This document shows, one piece after another, positions 8,350 to 16,474 of a DNA stretch of 64,000 bases. Both the position numbers and the translations under genes were made by a program. Each line of letters opens with the position of its first letter. The first letter of the stretch is position 1. Source of the DNA: a bacterium A37T11 (lineage in GTDB: Bacteria > Bacteroidota > Bacteroidia > Sphingobacteriales > Sphingobacteriaceae); the NCBI GenBank assembly GCA_900109895.1, contig FOBR01000008.1, forward strand, positions 62,001 to 126,000, given 5' to 3'. A model generated the notes under the pieces. That model worked only from the letters and a program-made list of their open reading frames with translations, did no database searches and was not told the origin of the DNA.

Positions 8350-9645
8350 ATGGCAAAAAATTACTACATCATTGATTTCGATAGTACATTTACCCAGGTG
8401 GAGGCTTTGGACGAATTGGCCCGAATTTCAATGAATAAACATCCGGCAAGCCATCTAGTTTATGAAGAGATAGAACGGCTCACAAATGCTGCGATGGAAG
8501 GACATTTATCATTCAGAGATAGTCTTTCAGGACGAATAAAACTTCTGCAGGCTAACCGCAAACATCTAGAGCAACTGGTAAGAGTGCTTAAAAAAAAGGT
8601 ATCGGCGTCTTTTTCAAGGAACCGAGAGTTTTTTAGGAAACACAGCGACGAAGTCCTTATCGTTTCTGGAGGGTTTAAAGAATTTATTACCCCTGTAGTA
8701 ACTCCATACTTTATAAAGACAGAAAATATATATGCCAATACTTTTGTTTTTGACAAGGATGATAACATAGTGGGTTATGATGAAAGCAATCCCCTGTCAA
8801 ATGAGGGAGGAAAGGTGCGTTTACTTACTGAAATGAACTTGCAAGGCCACATCTTTGGAATTGGAGACGGTTATTCGGATTTCCAACTTAAAGAATCTGG
8901 ACTTATTGAAAAGTTTTTTGCATTTACTGAAAATATTGAACGTAAATCTATAACTGAAAAAGCAGATCATGTAACTCCCAGTTTTGATGAATTTTTATAT
9001 GTCAACCATCTTCCCCGTGCCATTTCATATCCTAAAAACCGTATTCTTTGCCTATTGGTCGGTAATGTGCCTGATATTGCAGCCTATGTGCTCAAACGAG
9101 ACGGTTTCTCCATCCGGCAAAAGGAAACTTTTGAAGAAAAGTATGTGAAAGATGTCGGTATGCTATTGTTGGGAGATGGGGTAACGGTTGCAGATGAGTT
9201 CCTAATGCAGGCTGCGAAACTAAAGACCATCGGTTACTTAGGAGACAGTAAAAATCTACTCAACAAAGATCTCTGCAATCAGATGGGGATCGTCATTTTT
9301 GATGACAAAAAATATAAAAAAAGGAATGCCGAATTTATACCCCGTCGAATGGCAGAGTTCATTAATAAGGGTGATACCTATATGAGTCGTAATTTCCCGA
9401 ACCTGCAACTACCTCCTATTGGTCCCGCCCACCGCCTGATCCATATACATAATAATGTCCCTGGTATTATGGCTCAGATTAATAAGGTTTTTGCTGACAA
9501 CCATATCAACATCACTGCCCAATTTTTAATGACAAAAGGAAACATTGGCTATGCAGTAACTGATATTTCCCTTGGATATGATGGAAGTGTATTGCGACAA
9601 CTTCGGCAAATTGCAGATACCGTAAAATTTCGGATCCTTTATTAA
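8350..9645 (+). CDS. SerB-like HAD phosphatase fused to SerA-like segments and ACT domain
   Basis: 431 aa three-part protein. Residues 1-215: HAD-IB phosphatase of the phosphoserine phosphatase type (nucleophile Asp in DFDST at 9-13, SGGF motif II, GDGYSD). Residues about 222-320 look like the N-terminal substrate-binding half of 3-phosphoglycerate dehydrogenase. Residues 361-431 are a SerA-type ACT domain (HRLIHIHNNVPG, close to the E. coli SerA form). The NAD-binding Rossmann domain of SerA is absent: only about 140 residues separate the phosphatase from ACT. It probably keeps phosphatase activity, perhaps under serine control through ACT, without dehydrogenase activity. Cotranscribed with the SDR upstream. 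Confidence 0.8.
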   Translation: MAKNYYIIDFDSTFTQVEALDELARISMNKHPASHLVYEEIERLTNAAMEGHLSFRDSLSGRIKLLQANRKHLEQLVRVLKKKVSASFSRNREFFRKHSDEVLIVSGGFKEFITPVVTPYFIKTENIYANTFVFDKDDNIVGYDESNPLSNEGGKVRLLTEMNLQGHIFGIGDGYSDFQLKESGLIEKFFAFTENIERKSITEKADHVTPSFDEFLYVNHLPRAISYPKNRILCLLVGNVPDIAAYVLKRDGFSIRQKETFEEKYVKDVGMLLLGDGVTVADEFLMQAAKLKTIGYLGDSKNLLNKDLCNQMGIVIFDDKKYKKRNAEFIPRRMAEFINKGDTYMSRNFPNLQLPPIGPAHRLIHIHNNVPGIMAQINKVFADNHINITAQFLMTKGNIGYAVTDISLGYDGSVLRQLRQIADTVKFRILY

Positions 9646-9663
9646 CATCATATCCTAAAAACA

Positions 9664-9702
9664 CAGGGGAAACGAATGAATTTTCGTTTCCCCTGCGATA
9701 TT
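9664..9702. terminator. Intrinsic terminator, serB-like end
   Basis: Perfect 13-bp inverted repeat (9664-9676 with 9683-9695; CAGGGGAAACGAA and its complement), 6-nt loop, then a T-rich run on the plus strand. Lies between two convergent genes and probably serves both. Confidence 0.85.
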
Positions 9703-9723
9703 TTTTATTTTACCTTAAAAAAG

Positions 9724-10842
9724 TTAATCTAAAATTTCTTTAAGCTTTTTATCCAATGCTTCTCCCCTGAGATTTTTACCTACAATCTTACCATCAGGCC
9801 CAATAAGAAAATTTTGAGGAATAGACCTTATTCCATACAGCTGAGCCACTTCATTGTTCCAGAATTTAAGGTCAGACACTTGCGTCCACCCGTTCAAATG
9901 GTCATCTTTAATCGCTTGTAACCACTTGTCCTTTCCTCCGGGCTGATCAAGGGATACACCCAAAACGGTAAAGTTTTTATCCTTGTATTTATTGAAGGCA
10001 GCCACAACATTTGGATTTTCACCACGGCAAGGACCACACCAGCTTGCCCAAAAGTCAACCAACACATATTTTCCTTTAAAAGACGACAAGGAAACCGGGG
10101 TACCAGCCGTATCTGTTTGTGAAAAATCTGGGGCTACCGCTCCGATATCGGTAGCTTTAAGGCTGGCAATCTGCTTAGCTGTCGCTTTACCGGCTTCAGA
10201 ATCTTTTAATGCGGGTGATAGCGCGTTGAAAGCCGGTTCAATAACAGTGGCTAATGGTTCTGTACTTAAGTATTGATTAAGAATATCCAACGAAACTGGA
10301 GATGATGTATGAGTTTTAGCAAATGCTAAATCAACCACTTTACCTTCATTTGCGGCAACTTGGTATTCTTCGCGAAGCTTATTTATAAAAGTTTCCGATT
10401 TTTTGTCCGTATCCGATGCCGCCTGATATTTGGCATCAACGGCTTTCATTTTATCATTAACCGCTTTTTTGGTAACGCTTAACGATTGAAAGTCCTTATT
10501 GGCAATACCACCTTCTATTTTTGCGTTTGTTAACGAGTCCGCCGCTGTAATCTGTACATTTCCTGGCTCTATATATAGATCTGCCATATCTACGCCGCCC
10601 TGAATTTGACGGATATTTTCCCCATTGTGTACCAAATAGACACGAGCTCTGGTTGGAGATGCTATAGTTCCTTTAAACTCAAATATGCCTGCATTAACCG
10701 CAGAAGAATCTAATTTTCCGGCATACTGAATATACGCTTTAGCTGGACTTCCTAGTTGCCCTACCTTTCCTTTTACAGAAAATTCCTGTTGACCAAAGAC
10801 CACCATGGGGGCAAAAGCCAATAAATTTGCTAATAATTTCAT
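9724..10842 (-). CDS. DUF4369-thioredoxin (TlpA/AhpC-TSA family) envelope oxidoreductase
   Basis: 372 aa exported thiol-disulfide oxidoreductase. Signal peptide (about 1-18), DUF4369 domain (about 20-110), helical linker, and a TlpA/AhpC-TSA thioredoxin fold (about 235-372) with WASWCGPC (Cys269, Cys272). Typical Bacteroidota architecture, thought to reduce or isomerise cysteines in envelope proteins; the partner is unknown. A -7-like element on the minus strand (10864-10871) precedes it. Single gene, divergent from ilvE. Confidence 0.87.
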   Translation of the reverse strand: MKLLANLLAFAPMVVFGQQEFSVKGKVGQLGSPAKAYIQYAGKLDSSAVNAGIFEFKGTIASPTRARVYLVHNGENIRQIQGGVDMADLYIEPGNVQITAADSLTNAKIEGGIANKDFQSLSVTKKAVNDKMKAVDAKYQAASDTDKKSETFINKLREEYQVAANEGKVVDLAFAKTHTSSPVSLDILNQYLSTEPLATVIEPAFNALSPALKDSEAGKATAKQIASLKATDIGAVAPDFSQTDTAGTPVSLSSFKGKYVLVDFWASWCGPCRGENPNVVAAFNKYKDKNFTVLGVSLDQPGGKDKWLQAIKDDHLNGWTQVSDLKFWNNEVAQLYGIRSIPQNFLIGPDGKIVGKNLRGEALDKKLKEILD

Positions 10843-10863
10843 GTATATAATTTTTTTACGCTA

Positions 10864-10871
10864 CAAATCTA
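10864..10871 (-). promoter_or_regulatory. -7 promoter element for the DUF4369-thioredoxin gene
   Basis: Reads TAGATTTG on the minus strand, an exact TAnnTTTG match about 22 nt before the ATG. No clear -33 box. Confidence 0.4.
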
Positions 10872-11001
10872 ACAAACATCATTCCGATTAAAGGTATTAG
10901 CAGCGTATCCGTAACAGTGTTTTTACGGGTTAAGAATATTCTTTCAACAATTGCATGTTTTTTCATAACTTGCGCTCATTACATCGCAAAACTATATTAC
11001 C

Positions 11002-12066
11002 GTGGTTGATTCAATAAATATTCAAGTAGAGCAATCTCCTGATTCGAGGTTGTCTCAGGTAGATTTCAACAATCTAAAATTTGGCCAGATCCTTTCAGAT
11101 CACATGCTGGTGGCTAGTTATGACAAGGGTTCCTGGCAGTCAGTAAGGATTCTGCCATATGGTAACCTGCCTTTAAGCCCGGCTACCTCTGCATTGCATT
11201 ATGGCCAAGCTATTTTTGAAGGAATTAAGGCCTATAAATTTGAAGATGACCGTGTCAGTATTTTCCGCCCAGACAAAAACTATGAGCGGTTTAATAAATC
11301 AGCCGTCAGACTGGAAATGCCGGAAGTCCCTGAAGAAATATTTATAGACGGGCTAGCTAAACTAATTGACCTGGATCGCAATTGGGTACCCAGCACCCCC
11401 GGAGCCTCCTTATACATCAGGCCATTTATGTTTGGAACAGAGGCAGCATTGGGCGTTCATCCTTCTGCATCTTATCAATTTATTATTATCACCAGTCCGG
11501 TTGGTGCTTATTATAATAAGCCTTTGCGTGTAAAAGTGGAGATTGAATATACACGTGCCGCTGAAGGGGGCGTGGGTTTCTCAAAAAATGCGGGCAACTA
11601 TGCCTTGTCACTTTATCCTACCCGCATTGCTCAACAGGAGGGATATGATCAGTTAATTTGGACCGATGCCAAGGAGCACAAATATGTAGAGGAGGCCGGT
11701 ACGGCCAATTTAGTCTTTAAGGTGGGTGATACGTTAATCACACCTTCTGCAGAGACAATTTTGCATGGGGTAACTCGCCGAAGCATTATAGAACTTGCCC
11801 GCCATTGGGGATATAAAGCCGAAGAACGCAAGGTCACGGTTCAAGAACTGTTGGAGGGAATTGAAAATGGCACCGTGACAGAGGCTTTTGCTGCCGGCAC
11901 TGCGGCTACGCTCACACCGATTTCTGTCATTGGCTTCGATGGGAAAGACTATACCTTGCCAGATCCAGATAATCGGGAATTTTCCAATAGAGTGCTGGCT
12001 TACCTTTCGGACCTTCGGTATGGTCGTATTGAAGATCCATTCGGATGGAACTATGTGATCGGCTAA
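11002..12066 (+). CDS. ilvE: Branched-chain amino acid aminotransferase
   Basis: PLP fold-type IV transaminase that interconverts Leu/Ile/Val and their 2-oxo acids with 2-oxoglutarate/glutamate. 354 aa, the usual length of the BCAT type II group. Schiff-base Lys in GFSKNAGNYALSL, and EEAGTAN and GVTRRSI motifs. Starts with GTG (11002); the reading MVDSINIQ matches the common beginning of Bacteroidota homologues. Not linked to other ilv/leu genes here. A perfect terminator follows. Confidence 0.93.
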   Translation: MVDSINIQVEQSPDSRLSQVDFNNLKFGQILSDHMLVASYDKGSWQSVRILPYGNLPLSPATSALHYGQAIFEGIKAYKFEDDRVSIFRPDKNYERFNKSAVRLEMPEVPEEIFIDGLAKLIDLDRNWVPSTPGASLYIRPFMFGTEAALGVHPSASYQFIIITSPVGAYYNKPLRVKVEIEYTRAAEGGVGFSKNAGNYALSLYPTRIAQQEGYDQLIWTDAKEHKYVEEAGTANLVFKVGDTLITPSAETILHGVTRRSIIELARHWGYKAEERKVTVQELLEGIENGTVTEAFAAGTAATLTPISVIGFDGKDYTLPDPDNREFSNRVLAYLSDLRYGRIEDPFGWNYVIG

Positions 12067-12072
12067 ATCCGA

Positions 12073-12110
12073 GATTAACCACGGCAAAGAAATGCCGTGG
12101 TTAATCTTTA
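12073..12110. terminator. Intrinsic terminator after ilvE
   Basis: Perfect 14-bp stem (12073-12086 with 12093-12106; GATTAACCACGGCA and complement), 6-nt loop, then TTTAATTT. Bidirectional use with the convergent AsmA-like gene is likely. Confidence 0.85.
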
Positions 12111-12112
12111 AT

Positions 12113-13915
12113 TTATTCGTGGTTAATCTTAACCTTATTGTTCAACGAGTCCTGCTGATGTTTTTTACCAAACAAACTTTTAAAAAACCCATTTACTTTT
12201 TTAACTCCAGTCCCTGCATTCTGAGCTGCTTTGGTTAATTTGGCTTCTCGTTCCTTACTTACTCCCACAGATTCTTTAATTCCTTGCAGCAAGCTTTTCC
12301 ACATGGTTTTAAAGAAGGGAAATTCCGGAGGTCTTACAAAATCTACATGGCCAATATGGTATTTACCATTTGCATCCGGATTACTATCATTAATAACAAA
12401 AGTATTTGCCAATGCTGACATAAAACTTTTCTGTTGTTGTGTTCCGTCAGCTTTTCTTTCAAAGATATTTATTTTTAAATTACGATATTTCATTTCTACG
12501 ATACCCCAATTACGACGATCGTTCGCTTTAATATCAAACCGCAATGAAACTAAATTTGCCGATTTTATTTCAGCAGGCAATAGTGGTTTAACGATTCTAT
12601 TAAATACCCGTCCATCGGTAGGACCAAGACTTCCTTTATAGCTAAAACCACCTTCCGGATCCGTCATATTGAATGCAAAGGACAAGTTTAGTCTGCCTTT
12701 ATCCATTACATAAGTTAGCAAATCTGCCCGCATAATATTATTTCCTGCAAGGGCAAGAGAGTCATTGGTCACATTATAAAATGCACCAGTTATCCGGTTA
12801 AATGTAATTTTACCCTCATTTGGTGTCGTTTTACCTATTTCAGCATAACTAACGTCTACTCGCTTAAGTTCAAGTGTATCAATTTTAATACTTGCCTTTA
12901 ACTTTAAAAATTGTTGGTGAGGTGATTGTCCGATCTTACTTCTCGCCGCTTTTTTAGGATATTTAAGGTTATTGGAGGCATTAACTGCGCCGCTGTCAAT
13001 TAACATTTTTGCGGCACGAATTTTTTGCTGTTGCATAAATTTAAGCAGGTCTATTTGTTCAAGCCGTATGGTATCAAAAGCAAGAGATACCAAGGTATTA
13101 GCCTGGTTTATTCTTTTATAAACCTCTGCTTTGCTATAGCGCGGCTCATATTTAAGCCCTGTAATGGTTAAACTGCGATGACCGGTAGACAAACTTAAAT
13201 CCTTAAAGCTTACATAATAAATACTATCAGGGGCATTATAGCGATATTGGTTAAAATGCAAAGCGATGTCGCGGGTATTAAAAAACCGTGTTGAATCATA
13301 TTGTGAAGCTGAATCAATCAAGACATCAGTTATTACAAGATCAACATTTTTAATGACCGTTTTCTTTTCAACGTTTTTGCTTTTTTTGATAAAAGTGAAT
13401 GCTATCCCTTCAAACTTAATAGCCCCAATACTAATCTCATTCAGAATAGAAGAAATCCGCTGATAAATGTTTCGACTATCTTTTAATTTTGCGGTATCAG
13501 GACGTCCTTGATACTCATTATAAATGGCAATTGTAGGCCGATCTATAATAATTTCGTCAATGTTCAAACGCATGCCTGTTAACAACCTCCGTGGATGAAA
13601 ATTTTTAATGTCAAGGCTTGCCACACTTATATCGTAAATATTATCGGGAGCCGTACCAATTTTTTTTAACCGTTTGTATACATTGGTATCGGGTATCAGC
13701 TTGAAATTAATCAGTGATGCATTGCCCGAAAGCACATTTAAATTAATCTTATCATAGGCAATACGGTATAAGCTGTCTGTAGACTTTGTGACAGTTTCAT
13801 CCAGCTTTTCGCTCAATAAAGGCTTCCAGTGGTTACTTAAGTACCAAAGACCACAAAATGCCGCGATTACAATTATAATTAGAATCCCGGCAAACCATTT
13901 CCAAAAAGCTTTCAT
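12113..13915 (-). CDS. AsmA-like envelope protein
   Basis: 600 aa. One N-terminal membrane anchor (about 5-28) followed by a long periplasmic beta-rich region with AsmA/DUF748-like repeats of short strands (pattern such as IDEIIIDRPTIAIY), and a basic C-terminal tail. AsmA-type proteins are thought to form lipid-transport bridges or affect outer-membrane assembly; that role is inferred here. Single gene with its own promoter at 13953-13982. Its last codons duplicate one arm of the neighbouring terminator. Confidence 0.65.
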   Translation of the reverse strand: MKAFWKWFAGILIIIVIAAFCGLWYLSNHWKPLLSEKLDETVTKSTDSLYRIAYDKINLNVLSGNASLINFKLIPDTNVYKRLKKIGTAPDNIYDISVASLDIKNFHPRRLLTGMRLNIDEIIIDRPTIAIYNEYQGRPDTAKLKDSRNIYQRISSILNEISIGAIKFEGIAFTFIKKSKNVEKKTVIKNVDLVITDVLIDSASQYDSTRFFNTRDIALHFNQYRYNAPDSIYYVSFKDLSLSTGHRSLTITGLKYEPRYSKAEVYKRINQANTLVSLAFDTIRLEQIDLLKFMQQQKIRAAKMLIDSGAVNASNNLKYPKKAARSKIGQSPHQQFLKLKASIKIDTLELKRVDVSYAEIGKTTPNEGKITFNRITGAFYNVTNDSLALAGNNIMRADLLTYVMDKGRLNLSFAFNMTDPEGGFSYKGSLGPTDGRVFNRIVKPLLPAEIKSANLVSLRFDIKANDRRNWGIVEMKYRNLKINIFERKADGTQQQKSFMSALANTFVINDSNPDANGKYHIGHVDFVRPPEFPFFKTMWKSLLQGIKESVGVSKEREAKLTKAAQNAGTGVKKVNGFFKSLFGKKHQQDSLNNKVKINHE

Positions 13916-13952
13916 TAGTTTTATTTGGTTGCTAATTTATCTGTTTTGTTTT

Positions 13953-13982
13953 CAAAATTAGAATATATCGTAAATATACAAA
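13953..13982 (-). promoter_or_regulatory. Promoter for the AsmA-like gene
   Basis: On the minus strand: TTTG (13982-13979), 18 nt, TAATTTTG (13960-13953). Predicted leader about 33 nt. Confidence 0.5.
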
Positions 13983-13999
13983 CTATATGCCGATTTGTT

Positions 14000-14031
14000 T
14001 TTGCTTAAAAGTGTGATTTTAGGTAAGTTTG
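14000..14031 (+). promoter_or_regulatory. Promoter for yebC
   Basis: TTTG (14000-14003), 20 nt, TAAGTTTG (14024-14031): consensus match. Predicted start near 14036, 18 nt before the ATG. Confidence 0.7.
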
Positions 14032-14053
14032 CCCTCCAAAACAACATTTTCAA

Positions 14054-14779
14054 ATGGGAAGAGCTTTTGAATTTAGAAAAGAACGCAAGTTTAAACGTTG
14101 GGCAAAGATGGCTGTTCAATTTACGCGATTGGGCAAAGAAATTGCCATTGCCGTGAAAGAAGGAGGGCCACACCCCGAAAACAACGCTCGCCTTCGCACT
14201 GCAATCCAGAATGCAAAAGCGGTCAATATGCCTAAAGACCGTGTTGATGCTGCAATAAAACGCGCTTCTGAAAAAGACGCAAAAGGTTATGAAGAGTATG
14301 TTTACGAAGGTTACGGCCCGGGCGGTGTGCCCATCCTGATTGAAACTGCAACCGACAATACGAATAGGACAGTCGCCAACATCCGCAGTTACTTTTCAAA
14401 AGCTGGCGGAACACTTGGAAAGACCGGTTCACTCGATTTCATCTTTCAGCGCAAATCTGTTTTCCGTTTTATTCCGGGTGATAACCTCAATTTAGAAGAA
14501 TTGGAGCTTGAATTGATAGACGGTGGTTTGGAAGAATTGTATGTTGAGGCGGATGAAGATGAAAATGATGTAGCCGTAATCCAAACTTCTTTTGAAGATT
14601 TTGGTAACATGCAAAAATTATTGGAGGAAAAAGGTATTGAGGTTAAAAGTGCAAAACTGGAGCGGATCGCCCTCACTACAACAGATGTACCTGAAGATGC
14701 TGCTGCCGATGTCCTGAAATTGATTGACCGGATTGAAGAGGATGATGACGTGCAAGCCGTATACCATAATATGGCTTAA
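14054..14779 (+). CDS. yebC: YebC/PmpR family regulator
   Basis: 241 aa, full-length YebC family (DUF28). The N-terminus MGRAFEFRKERKFKRW is the Bacteroidota variant of the usual AGHSKWxxIKHRK, followed by the signature GGPHPENNARLR and YEGYGPGGVPILIE. YebC proteins act as DNA-binding regulators and, in recent work, as helpers for ribosomes stalled on proline-rich stretches. Followed after 29 nt by a small gene with Lys/Pro/Phe-rich repeats, probably in the same operon. Confidence 0.92.
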   Translation: MGRAFEFRKERKFKRWAKMAVQFTRLGKEIAIAVKEGGPHPENNARLRTAIQNAKAVNMPKDRVDAAIKRASEKDAKGYEEYVYEGYGPGGVPILIETATDNTNRTVANIRSYFSKAGGTLGKTGSLDFIFQRKSVFRFIPGDNLNLEELELELIDGGLEELYVEADEDENDVAVIQTSFEDFGNMQKLLEEKGIEVKSAKLERIALTTTDVPEDAAADVLKLIDRIEEDDDVQAVYHNMA

Positions 14780-14808
14780 TTGAAGCTAAAGCGGAAAGCT
14801 AAGATAAA

Positions 14809-15474
14809 ATGACGTTTGAAGAATTTTTTGTAAAGAAAAAAATTGATCTGGGTTTGTTGAAAATTCAACAGCCAGCTCTTTATGATGAATTCCAACTTCA
14901 TTTTAGGTTAATGGGCGAAAAAAGCTTTGACCACACCAAGAAATATTGGTTTAACCGTTTGCGTAAAGATTTTTTATTGTGCGAAGAAACCGTTACAATA
15001 CTTCCGGAAACAAAAATTCTTACTTCAAACCCGTCCCAGAACAGACTCGAGACCCCTTCTGGCAATTCTTTAGCCACAAAGCCCGCAGGCTTTAAGCCTC
15101 GCTTCAAGGTAGGCGTAACGGCTGCTCCTAAACCAGCGGATGATGTGGTTCCAGAGACGACACATGAAGTAGCTAAACCTGCGGAAGTACTAACCAACGA
15201 AGAGACCAAAACCAAAAAGAATGCTGCTGTAGCATCCAAGCCAGTAGGTTTCAAGCCCAGGTTTAAAGCTGGGGTTACGGCCACGAAACCAACAGATGAG
15301 TTATTGTCTAAGCCTATTCCCGAAGAATCCAACCCGGTGCAAGAAACATCCGATAAAGAGACAACTCAGTCGGATATACCACCTGCGGCTTCAAAACCCA
15401 CCGGTTTTAAACCTCGTTTCAAAGCAGGGGTAACAACCATTAAAAAAGACCCTCCTGCAGAAAATGGCGTTTAA
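14809..15474 (+). CDS. Hypothetical protein with three GFKPRFKAGV repeats
   Basis: 221 aa, not assigned to a named family. Residues 1-60 form a compact helical, basic segment (contains FDHTKKYWFNRLR). The rest is low-complexity Pro/Thr/Glu/Lys linker carrying three near-identical 15-residue units, (S/T)KPxGFKPRFKxGVT, at about 90-105, 143-157 and 195-209, spaced by about 53 residues. Such repeated short linear motifs usually bind a partner or nucleic acid. No signal peptide, so probably cytoplasmic. Lies 29 nt after yebC; its stop interlocks with the convergent TetR gene (TTAA, 15471-15474). Confidence 0.75.
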   Translation: MTFEEFFVKKKIDLGLLKIQQPALYDEFQLHFRLMGEKSFDHTKKYWFNRLRKDFLLCEETVTILPETKILTSNPSQNRLETPSGNSLATKPAGFKPRFKVGVTAAPKPADDVVPETTHEVAKPAEVLTNEETKTKKNAAVASKPVGFKPRFKAGVTATKPTDELLSKPIPEESNPVQETSDKETTQSDIPPAASKPTGFKPRFKAGVTTIKKDPPAENGV

Positions 15475-16046
15475 ATAACAGTTGCCTTAACGAGGTAAGG
15501 CAATAATTCTTTCTGAAAGGAAATGAAATATTTACGAACGTCTGCCACAGACACCGCCGTAAAAGCAAAAGAAAATACAATGCTTTTACTGGCTTTTATT
15601 AAAAAACGGAGATTTTCGGGTGGGATATTTGGGTCAATTACCTCACTCTCCATAAAGGACAATATCAGAAGATTCTCCAAATCATCTGACAGGGTTTTTA
15701 GGTACTCTTGGGCATTAGCAGATTCCCGGATAAAATCCCAACCAATAAATTCATTGCAAATGGTATAGGTAAGCCGGCTTACCCGAAGAATTAATTTGCT
15801 TAAGTATGCTTCCTGCGTAGTCTCATTACTGGGATTTCGAATTAATTCTTCAACGCTTTCGCGGATATAATCCATCAAAATGGCGTGTAAAACAAGCTCT
15901 TTACTTTCAAAATATTTATAAATGGTCGCCTTAGCGATCTTAGCCTTTTTCGCGATCTCTGTAACGCTGGTTTTTTTATAACCATAATGCCTAAAGAGTT
16001 CCCGTGAAGCCTTTTTGATACTCTCTTTAATTTCTTCGGCTTCCAT
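15471..16046 (-). CDS. TetR/AcrR family transcriptional regulator
   Basis: 191 aa. N-terminal TetR helix-turn-helix at about 10-55 (ASRELFRHYGYKKTSVTEIAKKAKIAKATIYKYF), then an all-helical ligand domain. Ligand and targets unknown. Its start lies 3 nt after the stop of the upstream lipoprotein gene, so both likely belong to the pheS transcript, an unusual location for a TetR repressor. Confidence 0.87.
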   Translation of the reverse strand: MEAEEIKESIKKASRELFRHYGYKKTSVTEIAKKAKIAKATIYKYFESKELVLHAILMDYIRESVEELIRNPSNETTQEAYLSKLILRVSRLTYTICNEFIGWDFIRESANAQEYLKTLSDDLENLLILSFMESEVIDPNIPPENLRFLIKASKSIVFSFAFTAVSVADVRKYFISFQKELLPYLVKATVI

Positions 16047-16049
16047 TAA

Positions 16050-16457
16050 TTAGTTTATAACATAAATAATGTTCCCTTGCTTGGACACAACATATTTTTT
16101 AAGCGGACATTCTGCAATCTTTGAAGGCGAACCATTGATAAGTAGGTATTCCGCTCCGCTTTTTGGATCGGTCGCAATAAGCCCATCGGTGGTCTCTACG
16201 GCGTTCCTTTCGCTAGGATTTACTGTGCTACAACGATCAAAAGCCAATATTTCCCCATTGTACTTCACCAGGTAGATCCCCGCAACTCCCCCAGGTATAC
16301 TGTCATAACCTCCGTTTACAGCCAATCGGGGGTGAGCAGTTATAGATATAGCTTCACTTTGAAAAGAATAGCTGGGAATAACATTACAACCACCCTTTTT
16401 GCAAGATGCAAATGGCAGTATGATCATCAGAATGATCCCTGCAATGTATTTTTCCAT
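16050..16457 (-). CDS. Small lipoprotein, degenerate Rieske-like fold
   Basis: 135 aa. Lipoprotein signal with lipobox-like FASC-KK (Cys about 19), so probably outer-membrane anchored. The body has the strand order of a Rieske ferredoxin-like domain as seen in Bacteroidota lipoproteins (GIYLVKYNGEILAFDRCS ... AEYLLINGSPSKIAECPLKKY ... GNIIYV), but the CxH pairs that hold a [2Fe-2S] cluster are missing: only two single Cys remain. Start set at ATG 16457, not the upstream TTG. Sits 17 nt after pheS and 3 nt before tetR. Family assignment is tentative. Confidence 0.6.
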   Translation of the reverse strand: MEKYIAGIILMIILPFASCKKGGCNVIPSYSFQSEAISITAHPRLAVNGGYDSIPGGVAGIYLVKYNGEILAFDRCSTVNPSERNAVETTDGLIATDPKSGAEYLLINGSPSKIAECPLKKYVVSKQGNIIYVIN

Positions 16458-16474
16458 GTCACGCAACCCGCTAA

